Origin: JAJFFW01 sp965263375
GTDB lineage: Bacteria > Pseudomonadota > Alphaproteobacteria > Caulobacterales > Parvularculaceae
NCBI GenBank assembly: GCA_965263375.1
Contig: OZ253669.1
Location: 2,604,001-2,668,000 of the forward strand
Reading direction: 5' to 3'
DNA: 64,000 nucleotides
The notes beneath the pieces are model-generated. The model was not told the origin of the DNA, did not search any database, and saw only the letters and a program-made list of their open reading frames with translations. This document shows, piece after piece, positions 43,266-53,900 of this stretch. How positions within the stretch are numbered: position 1 is the stretch's first letter; each line of letters begins with the position of its first letter. The position numbers and the translations under genes are program-made.

Positions 43266-45311
43266 CTAATCAGCGCCGTGCATCATCTTTTTAAGCTGGG
43301 GCGCAATCGCGAGCATCACGAATGCTATCGCCATCGCGACATAGCCGACATTGGAATAAACCTGCATATAGCCGGCTTTTGCTGTCGCCGCGTCAACAAT
43401 CTGTCCGCCAATGGTCTCAGCGCCAGTCGTGCGGGCAATGACGCCAGCTAGGAAGTTTGAAAAGCCAGAGAACAAAAACCACGCCCCCATTGTCATCCCC
43501 ACGACTCGCGCTGGCGCAAGTTTCGTTACCGCAGAAAGTCCCACAGGTGAGAGCATCAACTCACCCATTGTATGGATCCAATAGATAAGGAAAATAAAAT
43601 AAACCGCTGTCAGGCCGCTCGACCCGCTTGCTTGCATGCCCGCAACTAGCGCCAAAAAGCCAAGGCCAGCCATAAAGACGCCAAAGGCCATTTTCACTGG
43701 CGTTGTCGGCTCCAAGCCTCGCTTATATAACGCTCCCCACACCCAGGCAATGATCGGTGCAAAGATGATAATAAAGCCAGCGTTCAGCGACTGGAATATA
43801 GGCGCAGGCACTTCAAAGCCAAAGGCAGTGCGATCCACCAAGCGGTCCGTAAACAGGTTAAGAGAGGAGCCCGCTTGCTCAAACAACGCCCAAAAAGGGA
43901 TCTGGGCGAGGGTCACATAGATCGCGACAAGCATTCGGTCACGCTCAACCCCTTGCAACTTAACCCAAGCATAACCGATCAAGAAGACCAACATCGCAAT
44001 GCCGATCGGCGTCAAAAGTCCGCCGACAAGGTCTTCATTCATAACAAGCCCCATCGAAAGGGCGACCATCATTACTCCGGTTAGGTAACAAGTTTGCTCA
44101 ACATTAAGAGGACCAAGCACTTTTTCTTTAAGTTTTTCCGGATGCGGCGGCTCCGCCCGTCCCTCTAGCCAAGGCTGATACCTTAGGAAAATCAATAACC
44201 CCGCCAGCATGCCGATACCCGCAAGGCCAAAGCCATATTTCCAGCCATAGGCGAAACCAAGCCAGCCGCACAAAATCGATGACATAAAGGCGCCGAGATT
44301 AATACCCATATAAAAGATGGTGAACCCGCCATCGCGGCGCTTATCCCCGACATTATAAAGCGCCCCAACGATCGTTGAGATATTCGCTTTCAAAAAACCA
44401 ACGCCAGCAATGATCAGCGCCAGCGAAAGATATAAAATATTCAAATACAACGCTTCCTGCTCAACGCGTGTCTTGTAAGCGCCTTCGCTGAAACGTTTAA
44501 GCTCAACGGCCAGCGGTTCATCAGCTTTATCCGCAGATTGGAGGACTACTAAATCCGTTTGCGATTGTTGAGAGAAACGCCGTTTGGCGCCGTCGATTTC
44601 TGCAACCTCGTAACCGCCTTTCGGGCCTTCAACCTTTGTAATGACGCCTTGGACGCCATCACTTAATTTTAAGATCGTCTTGGGATCTTCGCCGCGGCAA
44701 GCAAGACCAAACAGCTTACAGATATTTTGCCCTAAAGATCGCGTTTGGTTAACGATTACGTAATCGCCCGCGCCATTTTCACCAAGCGGGGTTAGCCGTC
44801 GTTCGTCTCCGTTTGGTCCTTCCAAAAGCGCAAAGCGGTCTGTTTGAAAGACTAGTCTTCTTTGTTCATCTTCAAATTCAACAAACAGCTTTCGGTTATC
44901 CCCTCGCCCCTCATGGGTTAATTGAAGTTCTCGTCCGTCTACTAATAGATATTCTTTTGAGCCAGAGCCTTCAAACGCCATTCCAAAATGGCCAAACACC
45001 AGCAAGATCGCCCCAAATGCGACCGCTTTTCGTTGGCCTAAATAACGGTCCGCGAGGGTGCCCCCAACGATGGTCATTACGTAAACAAGCGAAACATACG
45101 CCCCATAAATGAGCGAAGAGCGCTCGTCAGAGAAAAGGAAATGCTGGGTCAAATAGAAAATCAAAAGCGCGCGCATTCCGTAATAGGAAAACCGCTCCCA
45201 CATCTCTGTTAAAAAGAGGATCACGAGGCCGCGCGGATGGCCCAAAATTGTCTTCTCACCAGTTTGCGCGGTTGCGCCCAGGGCGCCCGGCGCAGTTGGG
45301 GCTTCGCTCAT
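43266..45311 (-). CDS. POT-family peptide/proton symporter with a large extra soluble domain
   Basis: The 681-residue protein has the POT signatures EMWERFSYYGMRALL (35-50), GGTLADRYLGQRKAV (83-97) and later FTIFYMGINLGAF. An insert of about 170 mostly polar residues (about 114-285) lies between the third and fourth membrane helices and is not part of normal POT proteins, which have about 480-500 residues. It contains CKLFGLAC and several beta-like stretches with a repeated register (GRELQLTHEG, GDERRLTPLG). POT proteins import di- and tripeptides with protons. The insert probably faces the periplasm or cytoplasm; its role is unknown. Confidence 0.9.
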   Translation of the reverse strand: MSEAPTAPGALGATAQTGEKTILGHPRGLVILFLTEMWERFSYYGMRALLIFYLTQHFLFSDERSSLIYGAYVSLVYVMTIVGGTLADRYLGQRKAVAFGAILLVFGHFGMAFEGSGSKEYLLVDGRELQLTHEGRGDNRKLFVEFEDEQRRLVFQTDRFALLEGPNGDERRLTPLGENGAGDYVIVNQTRSLGQNICKLFGLACRGEDPKTILKLSDGVQGVITKVEGPKGGYEVAEIDGAKRRFSQQSQTDLVVLQSADKADEPLAVELKRFSEGAYKTRVEQEALYLNILYLSLALIIAGVGFLKANISTIVGALYNVGDKRRDGGFTIFYMGINLGAFMSSILCGWLGFAYGWKYGFGLAGIGMLAGLLIFLRYQPWLEGRAEPPHPEKLKEKVLGPLNVEQTCYLTGVMMVALSMGLVMNEDLVGGLLTPIGIAMLVFLIGYAWVKLQGVERDRMLVAIYVTLAQIPFWALFEQAGSSLNLFTDRLVDRTAFGFEVPAPIFQSLNAGFIIIFAPIIAWVWGALYKRGLEPTTPVKMAFGVFMAGLGFLALVAGMQASGSSGLTAVYFIFLIYWIHTMGELMLSPVGLSAVTKLAPARVVGMTMGAWFLFSGFSNFLAGVIARTTGAETIGGQIVDAATAKAGYMQVYSNVGYVAMAIAFVMLAIAPQLKKMMHGAD

Positions 45312-45493
45312 AAGTCCTCCAAAACCATCAATCGAACAAGCGGCGGACCAAAGATCCGCCCGATCATGAAAGCTATGGCTAGACTATTTTTGACGGGCCC
45401 AAAAGTACTTTTGCACGGTTAATCGACGCGCATTATTAATGAGATTTTGGGGAAGGGTAATCTATTGCGACGATTTGAGGGAAACGCCAGCCT

Positions 45494-46129
45494 TTAGACT
45501 GTCCGTTCAAGAATCCGCGCTTGATCTTCACTAAAGGCATTATCGAACGCAGCATAAGGGTTTGGCTCTTGTAATTGGCCAAAGGTTTCCATGAAATTGG
45601 CGGGCGAGCCGCTATCGCCTTCTTCTAATAATGCTGTGCGCTGTTCGCGGCGCTCTAGCGCGAGTTCCGCCTGCGCTGAATTCATTTGCGATTGCGCCAG
45701 GCGAGCGACGGAACGGTCCTGCGGAGATGGCTCAGCTGGCGCTAGCGCTGCGGCGTAAACAATTTCCATCTTGCGGATGGTGGCTTCCGGGTCGCCGTCA
45801 ATCGGTGAAGCGTCAATCGGCACTTCGCCGCCGACCGCATATTGGCGCCGATCAGGGCCCGTTACATACTCATATGAAATCGACCCGGCATAAGGCCCGC
45901 CAACGGATTTATGGGCCTGTTCGTGGGTGCGAACCTCTAAATCACGCGCTTTTAATTGGGCGATTTCTTGGCGAGCTTCATCGCTCAAACCGCCATCAGA
46001 CTTGTCACTGGGCTGTGGCGGCGGCGTAGCAACAGGCTCTGCCCTTTCCGGCGGGCGCGCGGAAGGGGCTTGGGGGGCCAGTGCAAACGACTGAGTCGCT
46101 CCGGCCGATATGACACCTACGCTACTCAT
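45494..46129 (-). CDS. SprA-related putative zinc metalloprotease
   Basis: The 211-residue protein has a Pro-rich N-terminal third, then LKARDLEVRTHEQAHKSVGGPYAGS with a HEQAH zinc motif (about 70), and YEYVTGPDRRQYAVGGEVPID and EATIRKMEIVYAAALAPAEPSPQD. These are the signatures of the SprA-related family known from several proteobacteria. The function of this family is not established. No signal peptide is evident. It is divergent from the methyltransferase gene. Confidence 0.85.
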   Translation of the reverse strand: MSSVGVISAGATQSFALAPQAPSARPPERAEPVATPPPQPSDKSDGGLSDEARQEIAQLKARDLEVRTHEQAHKSVGGPYAGSISYEYVTGPDRRQYAVGGEVPIDASPIDGDPEATIRKMEIVYAAALAPAEPSPQDRSVARLAQSQMNSAQAELALERREQRTALLEEGDSGSPANFMETFGQLQEPNPYAAFDNAFSEDQARILERTV

Positions 46130-46364
46130 AAGGACACGTATAAGGTGAAATGTTTCACAATCTGTTAACAGCCATGCTCAAAGTGTTAACGCTTTGATTT
46201 TGCTTAAGACTTTGTAATGCATCTCGCTTAATCAGGCGTTCAGTCCCCTTTCGCAACCCTTAATACGCGCAAGAAAACCGTTGAACACAGCCGCCTCAGC
46301 GCTAATGATGGCGGCGGCATCCGCACACCCTTCCTTTTTCGCTTCAACATATTGGCCGAGACAT

Positions 46365-46991
46365 ATGACGACGCATGACAGCAAATTTTGGGACCGTATT
46401 GCTAAAAAATACTATGAAAGGCCAATCGATAACCCCGCCGCCTATGAAGAAAAACTGCGCCTGACCCGGCAACATCTAAACAGTGATATGGATCTGTTAG
46501 AGTTTGGATGCGGCACTGGCGGCACGGCGATCAAACACGCCCCCCATGTACGCCATATCGAGGCGATGGATATCTCAGAACCCATGCTCGAAATCGCACG
46601 GCGCCAAGCGGCGGAACAAGGCGTTGAGAACGTCGACTTTAAACGCGGCGACATCGCCGATTTTGACACCGCCCCGCAAAGCTATGACGCGATCCTTGGG
46701 CTGAGCATTTTACACTTAGTGCGCGACCCGGCGGAAATTTCAAAGCGCGCCCATCGCTGGCTAAAACCCGGCGGCGTCTTTGTGACCAGCACAGCCTGCA
46801 TCGGCGATAAAATGGGCTGGATGAAATTTATTGCGCCAATTGGTCAAGCCTTTGGGAAGATGCCTTATCTTAACATATTTAAAGAGCCAGACCTCCTCGC
46901 CTTTATGACAGACGCTGGCTTTACGATTGAAACTAATTGGCGACCCGAAAAATCAATGGCAGTCTTTTTGATCTGTAAGAAGTCTGAGTAA
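46365..46991 (+). CDS. Class I SAM-dependent methyltransferase
   Basis: The 208-residue protein has motif I DLLEFGCGTGGTAI (about 46-59), an acidic residue after beta-strand 2 (EAMDISEPM), and AILGLSILHLVRDP as motif III, and WLKPGGVFVTSTACIG as post-III. It is a typical stand-alone class I methyltransferase. ATG 46365 (MTTHDSKFWDRIAKKYY) matches the family start; a TTG at 46281 would add a 28-residue Ala-rich stretch. The substrate is unknown; relatives act on small molecules, phospholipids or quinone precursors. Confidence 0.88.
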   Translation: MTTHDSKFWDRIAKKYYERPIDNPAAYEEKLRLTRQHLNSDMDLLEFGCGTGGTAIKHAPHVRHIEAMDISEPMLEIARRQAAEQGVENVDFKRGDIADFDTAPQSYDAILGLSILHLVRDPAEISKRAHRWLKPGGVFVTSTACIGDKMGWMKFIAPIGQAFGKMPYLNIFKEPDLLAFMTDAGFTIETNWRPEKSMAVFLICKKSE

Positions 46992-47404
46992 GGAAAATAT
47001 CGCACCCTAGCAATAAGAACGAAGACTGAACGGCACGACACAATGCGTCCATCAATAACCCAATGATACAATAACTTTTAGGACAGCCCCTTATAATTTT
47101 AAATTGGGCTCATAGGGGCTACAACTGTTAAATCAGCAATGATGTTTGCATTTTTTACAGTTGACAAAAAGCTCATAAATCGAATATGCGTTTTTTTATT
47201 ATGCATACCACATTTATATATTTTAGTTAGCCTTATACTTCACGCCTTACAACAGGCGTTTAAACCCGCACGGGTTCTTTTAAATCCCAAAATTTACTTC
47301 ATTCAGGGCGCGTTGCTGAACGCCAACCGTTAAATTTGCTTGTGTTTAAAGCAGTTTGCTAACGGCTCACTCAGTGCTGCCCGTTCCCTAAATTGGAGGG
47401 CGTT
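46992..47404. other. AT-rich intergenic region before the 126-residue gene
   Basis: No protein gene is supported in these 413 bases; a 64-codon hydrophobic frame (47139-47333) has no ribosome site. The region holds an AGCCCCT/AGGGGCT repeat (47085-47120), the promoter-like TTGACA and the hairpins described as a candidate small RNA. Confidence 0.4.
47161..47285 (+). ncRNA. Candidate small RNA or leader with own promoter
   Basis: TTGACA at 47161 lies 17-18 bases from ATATGC/TATGCG. Downstream come two hairpins, ACGCCT/AGGCGT (47242-47259) and AACCC/GGGTT (47263-47276), the second followed by CTTTT. This would give an RNA of about 90 bases. It could instead be the early part of a 200-base leader of the next gene. 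This is inference from signals only. Confidence 0.3.
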
Positions 47405-47785
47405 ATGAAATATGTTCGTTTTCAAGGGCGACAACTTATTGAGGGCTGTTCAAGCAAAGTCGGTATTTTTCAGCTGGCTTATGAACTGAAATATGCCGCT
47501 CAAACCACGATGCATCACGACAAAGAGTTGCGTAAAAATTTAACCTGGCTCGAAACACATCTAGCCGAACCAACTATTTTAGAACGTGCAGAGCATTACA
47601 GAGCTATTTGCTGGTTTAAAGACACCGCCCACGAACCATTAAAACGAATTTGGTCAATCAAACTCTTATTGGAAGAATATGGCGTTTGGGTCGACTGCGT
47701 AAAAACCGCAAGTCCTGGAAACGTTATCTACCAAGATGGTTGGCAAATCGCCGCGAAGCCCCGCCGGGTTATAGTGAAGGGATAA
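47405..47785 (+). CDS. Hypothetical protein, unknown family
   Basis: This 126-residue protein starts MKYVRFQGRQLIEG at an ATG with a perfect GGAGG five bases before it, so translation is well supported. It is soluble, rich in Trp, Tyr and His (for example YELKYAAQTTMHHDKEL and EYGVWVDCVKTASPG), mainly helical, and ends with a basic tail PRRVIVKG. No known domain was recognised. It stands alone with a long AT-rich leader and converges on lpdA. Confidence 0.6.
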   Translation: MKYVRFQGRQLIEGCSSKVGIFQLAYELKYAAQTTMHHDKELRKNLTWLETHLAEPTILERAEHYRAICWFKDTAHEPLKRIWSIKLLLEEYGVWVDCVKTASPGNVIYQDGWQIAAKPRRVIVKG

Positions 47786-47954
47786 CAAAATGGCAGAAGG
47801 CTGAACATAGCAATCATGCTTCTGGCTTACGCACAGATATCCCCTATTTAACATGGGAGAGTTCATCTTATTTGTCATGCGCTTGAACTCAAGGCATTGA
47901 AAGAGGCAATCAGCGTCTTTAAACAGCATGGCCCTAGAAGAGTTAGAGGAACTT

Positions 47955-49364
47955 CTAAGACTGCATCGTCCAACCTTCGACGGCCATGGCGGCCTGGCGG
48001 ACCGCTTCTGAGCGTGTTGGGTGGGCGTGGCATGTTCGCGCGATATCTTCCGATGCGCCGCCAAATTCCAGCACGCTGACGGCTTCGGCGATCAACTCGC
48101 CAGCGCCGACGCCGACGATATGACAGCCGAGAAGCTTATCGGTCTTTGCGTCTGCTAAAACCTTCACAAAACCGTCTGTCTCATGATTAGTTTTTGCGCG
48201 GCTATTGGCGGCGTTCATAAATTTTCCGACTTTATAGTCGACGCCCGCTTCTTTCAGTTGCTCTTCTGTCTTACCGACCGAAGCAACTTCAGGATAGGTG
48301 TAGACAACATTAGGCACAAAGTCATAATTGACATGCCCCGCCTTGCCAGCAATCAGCTCAACACACGCGACCGCGTCATCTTCCGCTTTATGGGCGAGCA
48401 TAGGCCCGTGGATGCAATCACCAATCGCCCACACGCCCTCAACATTGGTGCGGAAATGATCCGTAACGATAAAGCCGCGCTGGTCCATCTGAACACCAAC
48501 GCTTTCAAGGCCGAGGCCAACAGTATGCGGACGGCGGCCAATAGCGACAAGAACCACGTCAGCATCAATCGTTTCCGCATCACCGCCCGCGGCGGGTTCG
48601 ACAGTCAACTTCACTTTTGTCTTCAGCTTCTCAGCACCCGTCACTTTGGAGGAAAGCTTGAATTCAATGCCTTGTTTTTTGAGGATACGCTGGAAATTTT
48701 TAGACACCTCACCGTCCATCGTCGGCAGGATTTTATCCAGAAACTCGACCACGGTCACTTGTGCGCCAAGGCGGCGCCAGACGGAGCCAAGCTCTAACCC
48801 AATGACACCGCCGCCAATCACAACCAAATGTTTTGGTACAGATGGAAGCTCAAGAGCACCGGTTGAAGAAACGATTTGCTTCTCGTCAATCTCAACGCCC
48901 GGCAATGGGGTAACTTCCGACCCGGTCGCGATAATGACGTTCTTGGTTTCAAGCTCTTGCACAGAACCATCAGCAGATGTCACCTTTACCTTGCCGGGCG
49001 CTACAATTTCGCCAGCGCCAAGGAAGACATCCGCCTTGTTCTTTTTCATTAGAAACTCAACGCCATTGGTCAATCCACTAACCGCGTCGGACTTTTGCGC
49101 CAACATTTGCGGTAAATCTAAGGAGACCTTGCCAGTTTTTATGCCAAGGCTGGCAAAGTTATTGGCCGCAGCCTCATAAAGCTCTGACGCGTGCAACAAG
49201 GCTTTAGAGGGGATACAGCCGACATTCAAACATGTGCCGCCAAGCTTTCCGGACTCACGCTTTTCAATGATCGCCGTCTTCAGGCCAAGCTGACCTGCAC
49301 GAATGGCGGCGTTATATCCGCCGGGGCCAGCGCCGATAACGACGATATCATATTGTTCAGCCAT
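47955..49364 (-). CDS. lpdA: Dihydrolipoyl dehydrogenase
   Basis: The 469-residue flavoprotein starts MAEQYDIVVIGAGPGGYNAA and has the redox disulfide GGTCLNVGCIPSK (Cys45, Cys50), the NAD fold VIGGGVIGLELG and the C-terminal CHAHPTRSEA with the catalytic His. It is the E3 component that reoxidises lipoamide for 2-oxoglutarate dehydrogenase and probably other complexes. The frame is open 60 bases further up, but the ATG at 49364 fits the family and has an AAGG site. It is the last gene of sucA-odhB-lpdA. Confidence 0.96.
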   Translation of the reverse strand: MAEQYDIVVIGAGPGGYNAAIRAGQLGLKTAIIEKRESGKLGGTCLNVGCIPSKALLHASELYEAAANNFASLGIKTGKVSLDLPQMLAQKSDAVSGLTNGVEFLMKKNKADVFLGAGEIVAPGKVKVTSADGSVQELETKNVIIATGSEVTPLPGVEIDEKQIVSSTGALELPSVPKHLVVIGGGVIGLELGSVWRRLGAQVTVVEFLDKILPTMDGEVSKNFQRILKKQGIEFKLSSKVTGAEKLKTKVKLTVEPAAGGDAETIDADVVLVAIGRRPHTVGLGLESVGVQMDQRGFIVTDHFRTNVEGVWAIGDCIHGPMLAHKAEDDAVACVELIAGKAGHVNYDFVPNVVYTYPEVASVGKTEEQLKEAGVDYKVGKFMNAANSRAKTNHETDGFVKVLADAKTDKLLGCHIVGVGAGELIAEAVSVLEFGGASEDIARTCHAHPTRSEAVRQAAMAVEGWTMQS

Positions 49365-49452
49365 GAGAGATAAAACCTTATCGATAGAATGCTCGTCAGC
49401 GAGCTTAAAAGGAATGCGCCGCAAACATAGATGCGTTACGGCGCTAAGGACT

Positions 49453-50934
49453 TTAAAGGTCTAAAAGCAACCGGCGCGGATCTTCTAGATTTTCTTTAAC
49501 GCGCACAAGGAAAGTCACCGCGCCCTTACCATCAACGATACGGTGGTCGTAAGAAAGCGCCAAATACATCATGGGGCGCACCACAACCTGATTATCAATG
49601 ACGACAGGTCGTTTTTCGATACGGTGCATACCGAGAATGCCGGATTGCGGCATGTTTAAAATAGGCGTCGACATGAGCGAGCCGTAAACTCCGCCATTTG
49701 AAATTGTAAAAGTGCCGCCTTGCATCTCTTCAATGCCAAGCTCACCGTCACGCGCACGAACGCCAAAGTCAGCAATCGCCAACTCAATATCCGCAAACGA
49801 CATCAGATCCGCATCGCGCACAACCGGCACAACTAGGCCTTTGTCCGTTCCCACCGCAACACCAATATCATAGTGGTTTTTGTAGATTATATCGGTTCCG
49901 TCAATCTCAGCGTTCACCTCTGGCACCTCTTTAAGAGCGTGGATGCACGCCTTCACGAAGAGCGCCATAAACCCTAGCTTAATGCCGTGTTTTTTAGCGA
50001 AGAGATCTTTATACTCAGCGCGCAACGCCATCACTGCGCTCATATCCACGTCATTAAAAGTGGTGAGCATTGCGCTTGTGTCTTGGGCTTCTTTCAAGCG
50101 GCGCGCAATGGTCTGGCGCAGACGGGACATTTTCACCCGCTCCTCACTGGCGCCAAGGTCACGCGGCTGCGCAGGGGACGCAGGTTTTGCTGAAGATGCA
50201 GAAAGCGCATCACCTTTGGTAACGCGGCCGCCTTTGCCTGTTCCTGCAATACCGGCCGGATCAATGCCGCGCTCAGCGACGACGCGGCGAGGCGCAGGGG
50301 ACAAATCATTTGAAGCAGCAGCGGTTGATTGCACAGGCGCAGGAGCGGCCGCAGGGACCGCGCCATTCGAAGCAGAACTAGAAGCAGACGCGCCGACGGA
50401 AATAATAGCGAGCACCTCCCCAACTTCTACTGTGTCGCCTTCTTCGCCGAAAATCTTTTTAATGACCCCCGCCTTTGGCGCCGCGACATCCATTGCCGCT
50501 TTATCGGTTTCCAAGCTGACGATCGCCTCGTCAAGGGCGACCGCATCGCCCTCTTTTTTCAGCCATTCGCCAATGTCGGCCTCGGTGACAGATTCCCCAC
50601 CTTCCGGCACAACAACTTCGATTTCTTCGCCAGTTCCAGAGCTCGCTGGCGCAGCGACTGCGGGCGCGGATGAAGCTGGCGCCGCAGAGGCGCTCGCCCC
50701 CTCTTCAATAGCGCCAAGCAAGGCGTCAAGCTCAACCGTGGCCCCTTCTTCCGCGGCGATTTCCGCCAAGACGCCAGCAACAGGGGCCGGCACTTCAACT
50801 GAGACTTTATCGGTTTCCAGCTCGACCACCGGTTCGTCAGCCGCGACAGCATCACCTTTCGCTTTCAGCCAACGCCCAATGGTCGCCTCGGTCACTGATT
50901 CGCCCAGGGTGGGAACGCGAATATCAACCGCCAT
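49453..50934 (-). CDS. sucB: Dihydrolipoyl succinyltransferase (E2 of 2-oxoglutarate dehydrogenase) with two lipoyl domains
   Basis: The 493-residue protein has two lipoyl domains, with lipoylated Lys43 (ELETDKVSVEV) and Lys145 (SLETDKAAMDV), separated by an Ala/Ser/Pro linker. A peripheral-subunit-binding domain follows (RRVVAERGIDPAGIAGTGKGGR) and then the acyltransferase core ending SYDHRIVDGKGAV with catalytic His464. Most SucB proteins have a single lipoyl domain and about 400 residues. It transfers succinyl groups to CoA. It follows sucA by 41 bases and precedes lpdA by 88. Confidence 0.96.
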   Translation of the reverse strand: MAVDIRVPTLGESVTEATIGRWLKAKGDAVAADEPVVELETDKVSVEVPAPVAGVLAEIAAEEGATVELDALLGAIEEGASASAAPASSAPAVAAPASSGTGEEIEVVVPEGGESVTEADIGEWLKKEGDAVALDEAIVSLETDKAAMDVAAPKAGVIKKIFGEEGDTVEVGEVLAIISVGASASSSASNGAVPAAAPAPVQSTAAASNDLSPAPRRVVAERGIDPAGIAGTGKGGRVTKGDALSASSAKPASPAQPRDLGASEERVKMSRLRQTIARRLKEAQDTSAMLTTFNDVDMSAVMALRAEYKDLFAKKHGIKLGFMALFVKACIHALKEVPEVNAEIDGTDIIYKNHYDIGVAVGTDKGLVVPVVRDADLMSFADIELAIADFGVRARDGELGIEEMQGGTFTISNGGVYGSLMSTPILNMPQSGILGMHRIEKRPVVIDNQVVVRPMMYLALSYDHRIVDGKGAVTFLVRVKENLEDPRRLLLDL

Positions 50935-50975
50935 GTTTTTCTCCGTATTCTTTAAACTAGGTGTAAGACCTCGCC

Positions 50976-53900
50976 TTATTTAGCGAACGCCTCATCCAAA
51001 AACTCTTCTAATTCTTTTTTATGCCGGCTCATCAGGCCTGTCGCCGGAGAGGCCGAAGCCGCCCGCCCCACATAACGCGCCCGCGGATGCTTAGCTTTGA
51101 TGCGCCCAAGAACCCACTCAATATTAGGCTCCATAAAGAACCACGCGCCCATATTTTTCGGCTCTTCCTGGCACCACACCATCTCCGCGCCACGAAAACG
51201 CTGAAGCTCATCAATAATTGAGTGCGCCGGGAACGGATAAAATTGCTCAACACGCAGAATATAGACATCATTGATGTCTCGCTTCTCACGCTCTTCAAGC
51301 AGATCATAATAGACCTTGCCAGAGCACATAATCACCCGGCGGATCTTTTTATCTTCCGCCAACACAACTGTGGAGCCGGGCTTATACTCAGCATCATCCC
51401 ACAAGACCCTATGGAAGGAAGAACCGGGGCCCATTTCCTCAAGCGAAGACACACACCGCTTGTGACGCAGCAACGACTTTGGCGTCATCAAGACAAGCGG
51501 CTTGCGGAAATTACGGCGCATTTGGCGGCGCAAAATATGAAAATAATTGGCAGGCGTCGTACAGTTCGCAACCTGGATATTGTCTTGCGCGCACATCTGC
51601 AGGAAGCGCTCTAATCGCGCCGATGAATGCTCCGGCCCCTGCCCTTCATACCCATGCGGCAATAACAAGACCAGGCCAGACATACGAAGCCATTTACGCT
51701 CCCCAGAAGTCAAAAACTGATCGATAATTATCTGCGCGCCGTTAACAAAATCCCCGAACTGCCCTTCCCACATCACAAGATATTTTGGATTTGCAAGAGA
51801 GTAACCGTATTCAAACCCCATCACGCCAAATTCAGACAAGTTGGAATCGTGGACCTCAAAATCCCCTGTTGCACCAGGCAAATTTTGAAGCGGGATATAA
51901 GTGTCTTCAGTTTCTTGATTAATAAAGACAGCATGACGCTGCGAGAATGTACCGCGCCGCGAATCTTGACCAGAAAGGCGAACACCAAATCCTTCGCGTG
52001 TTAGGGCGCCGAAAGCTAACGCCTCGGCGCTCGCCCAATCGATGCCTTCGCCGCTCTCAAACGCTTTTTTCTTCTGTTCAAGAACGCGCTTTAAGGTTCG
52101 GTGAACCGGAAAACCGTCTGGGTAAGACGCGGTCACCATACCAATTTCGCGAAGTTCATCTATTTCAACAGCCGTATCGCCCCGGCGATCATCATCGACC
52201 GGCGGAACAAAGCCCGACCACTGACCATCAAGCCAATCAGCTTTATTGGGTTTAAAAGCTTCCGCCGCGCTAAACTCACTATCAAGGAAAGAACGGAATT
52301 TTTCCCGTTCACGGGCCTCCCACTCACTATCAATAACGCCTTGTTCAACCAATCGCTTAGCGTAAATTGATCCAACCGTTTGGTGGCTACGGATTTTTTT
52401 ATACATTAATGGCTGAGTGAAGCCAGGTTCATCGCCTTCATTGTGGCCGTAACGACGATAACAGAACATATCGATCACAACATCCGCCCCGAAAAACTGA
52501 CGGAATTCGGTTGCAACCTTAGCCGCGTAAACCACCGCCTCAGGGTCATCGCCGTTAACATGGAAGATCGGCGCTTCAACCATTTTCGCAACATCAGAAG
52601 GATATGGCGAAGAGCGTGAAAATTGCGGACTTGTCGTGAAACCAATTTGGTTGTTTACGATAAAATGAACAGTACCCGCCGTATTGTACCCACGCAGACC
52701 GGATAGACCAAACCCTTCAGCAACAATACCTTGCCCAGCAAAAGCCGCATCACCATGAAGCAGTAATGGCGCGACGCATCCTCGCTCAAGGGATGCATCT
52801 TCTTTACGCAAACGGTCTTGTTTTGCGCGTGCCTTGCCAAGCACAACAGGGTTCACCGCCTCCAAATGAGAAGGGTTCGCCGTCAATGACAAATGCACCT
52901 TATTCCCATCAAAAGCACGATCAGAAGAAGCGCCAAGGTGATACTTCACATCGCCAGAACCGCCGACGTCATCGGGCGTCACCGATCCGCCTTGAAATTC
53001 GTGGAAGATATGGTGGTATGGCTTGCCCATCACCGCAGCAAGCACATTCAGCCGACCACGGTGCGGCATGCCGACAATAATCTCTTGAACACCAAGCGCA
53101 CCGCCGCGCTTGATGATTTGCTCAAGCGCCGGCACCATCCCCTCAGCGCCATCAAGGCCAAAACGCTTCGTACCCGTATATTTAATATTTAAAAAGTTTT
53201 CAAAACCCTCTGCTTCGATCAACTTTTTAAGGATCGCCTTTTTACCTTCATCGGTAAAAGTAATATCTTTGTCTGGTCCCTCGATGCGCTGTTGAAGCCA
53301 CGACTTTTGGTCGGGGTCCGTGATATGCATAAACTCAACAGCAAAGGCGCCGCAATAAGTCCGCTTCACGATTTCTAAAATTTGACGCAGGGTTGCTGTT
53401 TCAAGACCCAAGACGTGATCAATAAAGATCTCACGATCCATGTCAGCTTCTGAAAAGCCAAGAGTTAGTGGATCGAGCTCAGGGTGAACTTCTTCTTTTT
53501 GCAAACCTAGCGGATCAAGATCCGCCATCAAATGGCCGCGGATTCGATAGGCGCGAATAAGCATTAAAGCGCGTAGAGAATCCTTTGTTGCTTGACGCAA
53601 TTGCTCAGGATCAGACGAAGCGCCAGTCGACACACTGCGTTTAGCAATTTTTTTCTCAAGAACCGCCTCAACCTCGGACCAGTTCCCGTCAAGCGCCGCC
53701 GTTAGTTCGCCATTTGGCTTAGGCGGCCAATCTGTCCGCCGCCAACTCGGTCCCTCTGTTGAGGCAACCTCACCAGAACCATTTTGCAACCGCACAAAAT
53801 AGTCCCGCCAAGCCTCAGATACAGTGTTCGGATTTTCTAAAAATCGCTCATATTGCGCTTCAAGATAGAGCGCATTCGCTCCAGAAAGAGCGGTTTGCGG

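Noticed and set aside
47139..47333. 64-codon hydrophobic plus-strand frame
   Set aside because: No ribosome site, and the span is better explained by promoter and hairpin signals.
48183..48797. Plus-strand frame of 204 codons across lpdA
   Set aside because: Antisense to a fully conserved lpdA; no ribosome site and no recognised domain.
49943..50983. Plus-strand open frame of 346 codons across sucB
   Set aside because: It is a Ser/Ala/Pro-rich antisense shadow of the sucB linker and lipoyl domains, whose own frame matches a known family throughout.
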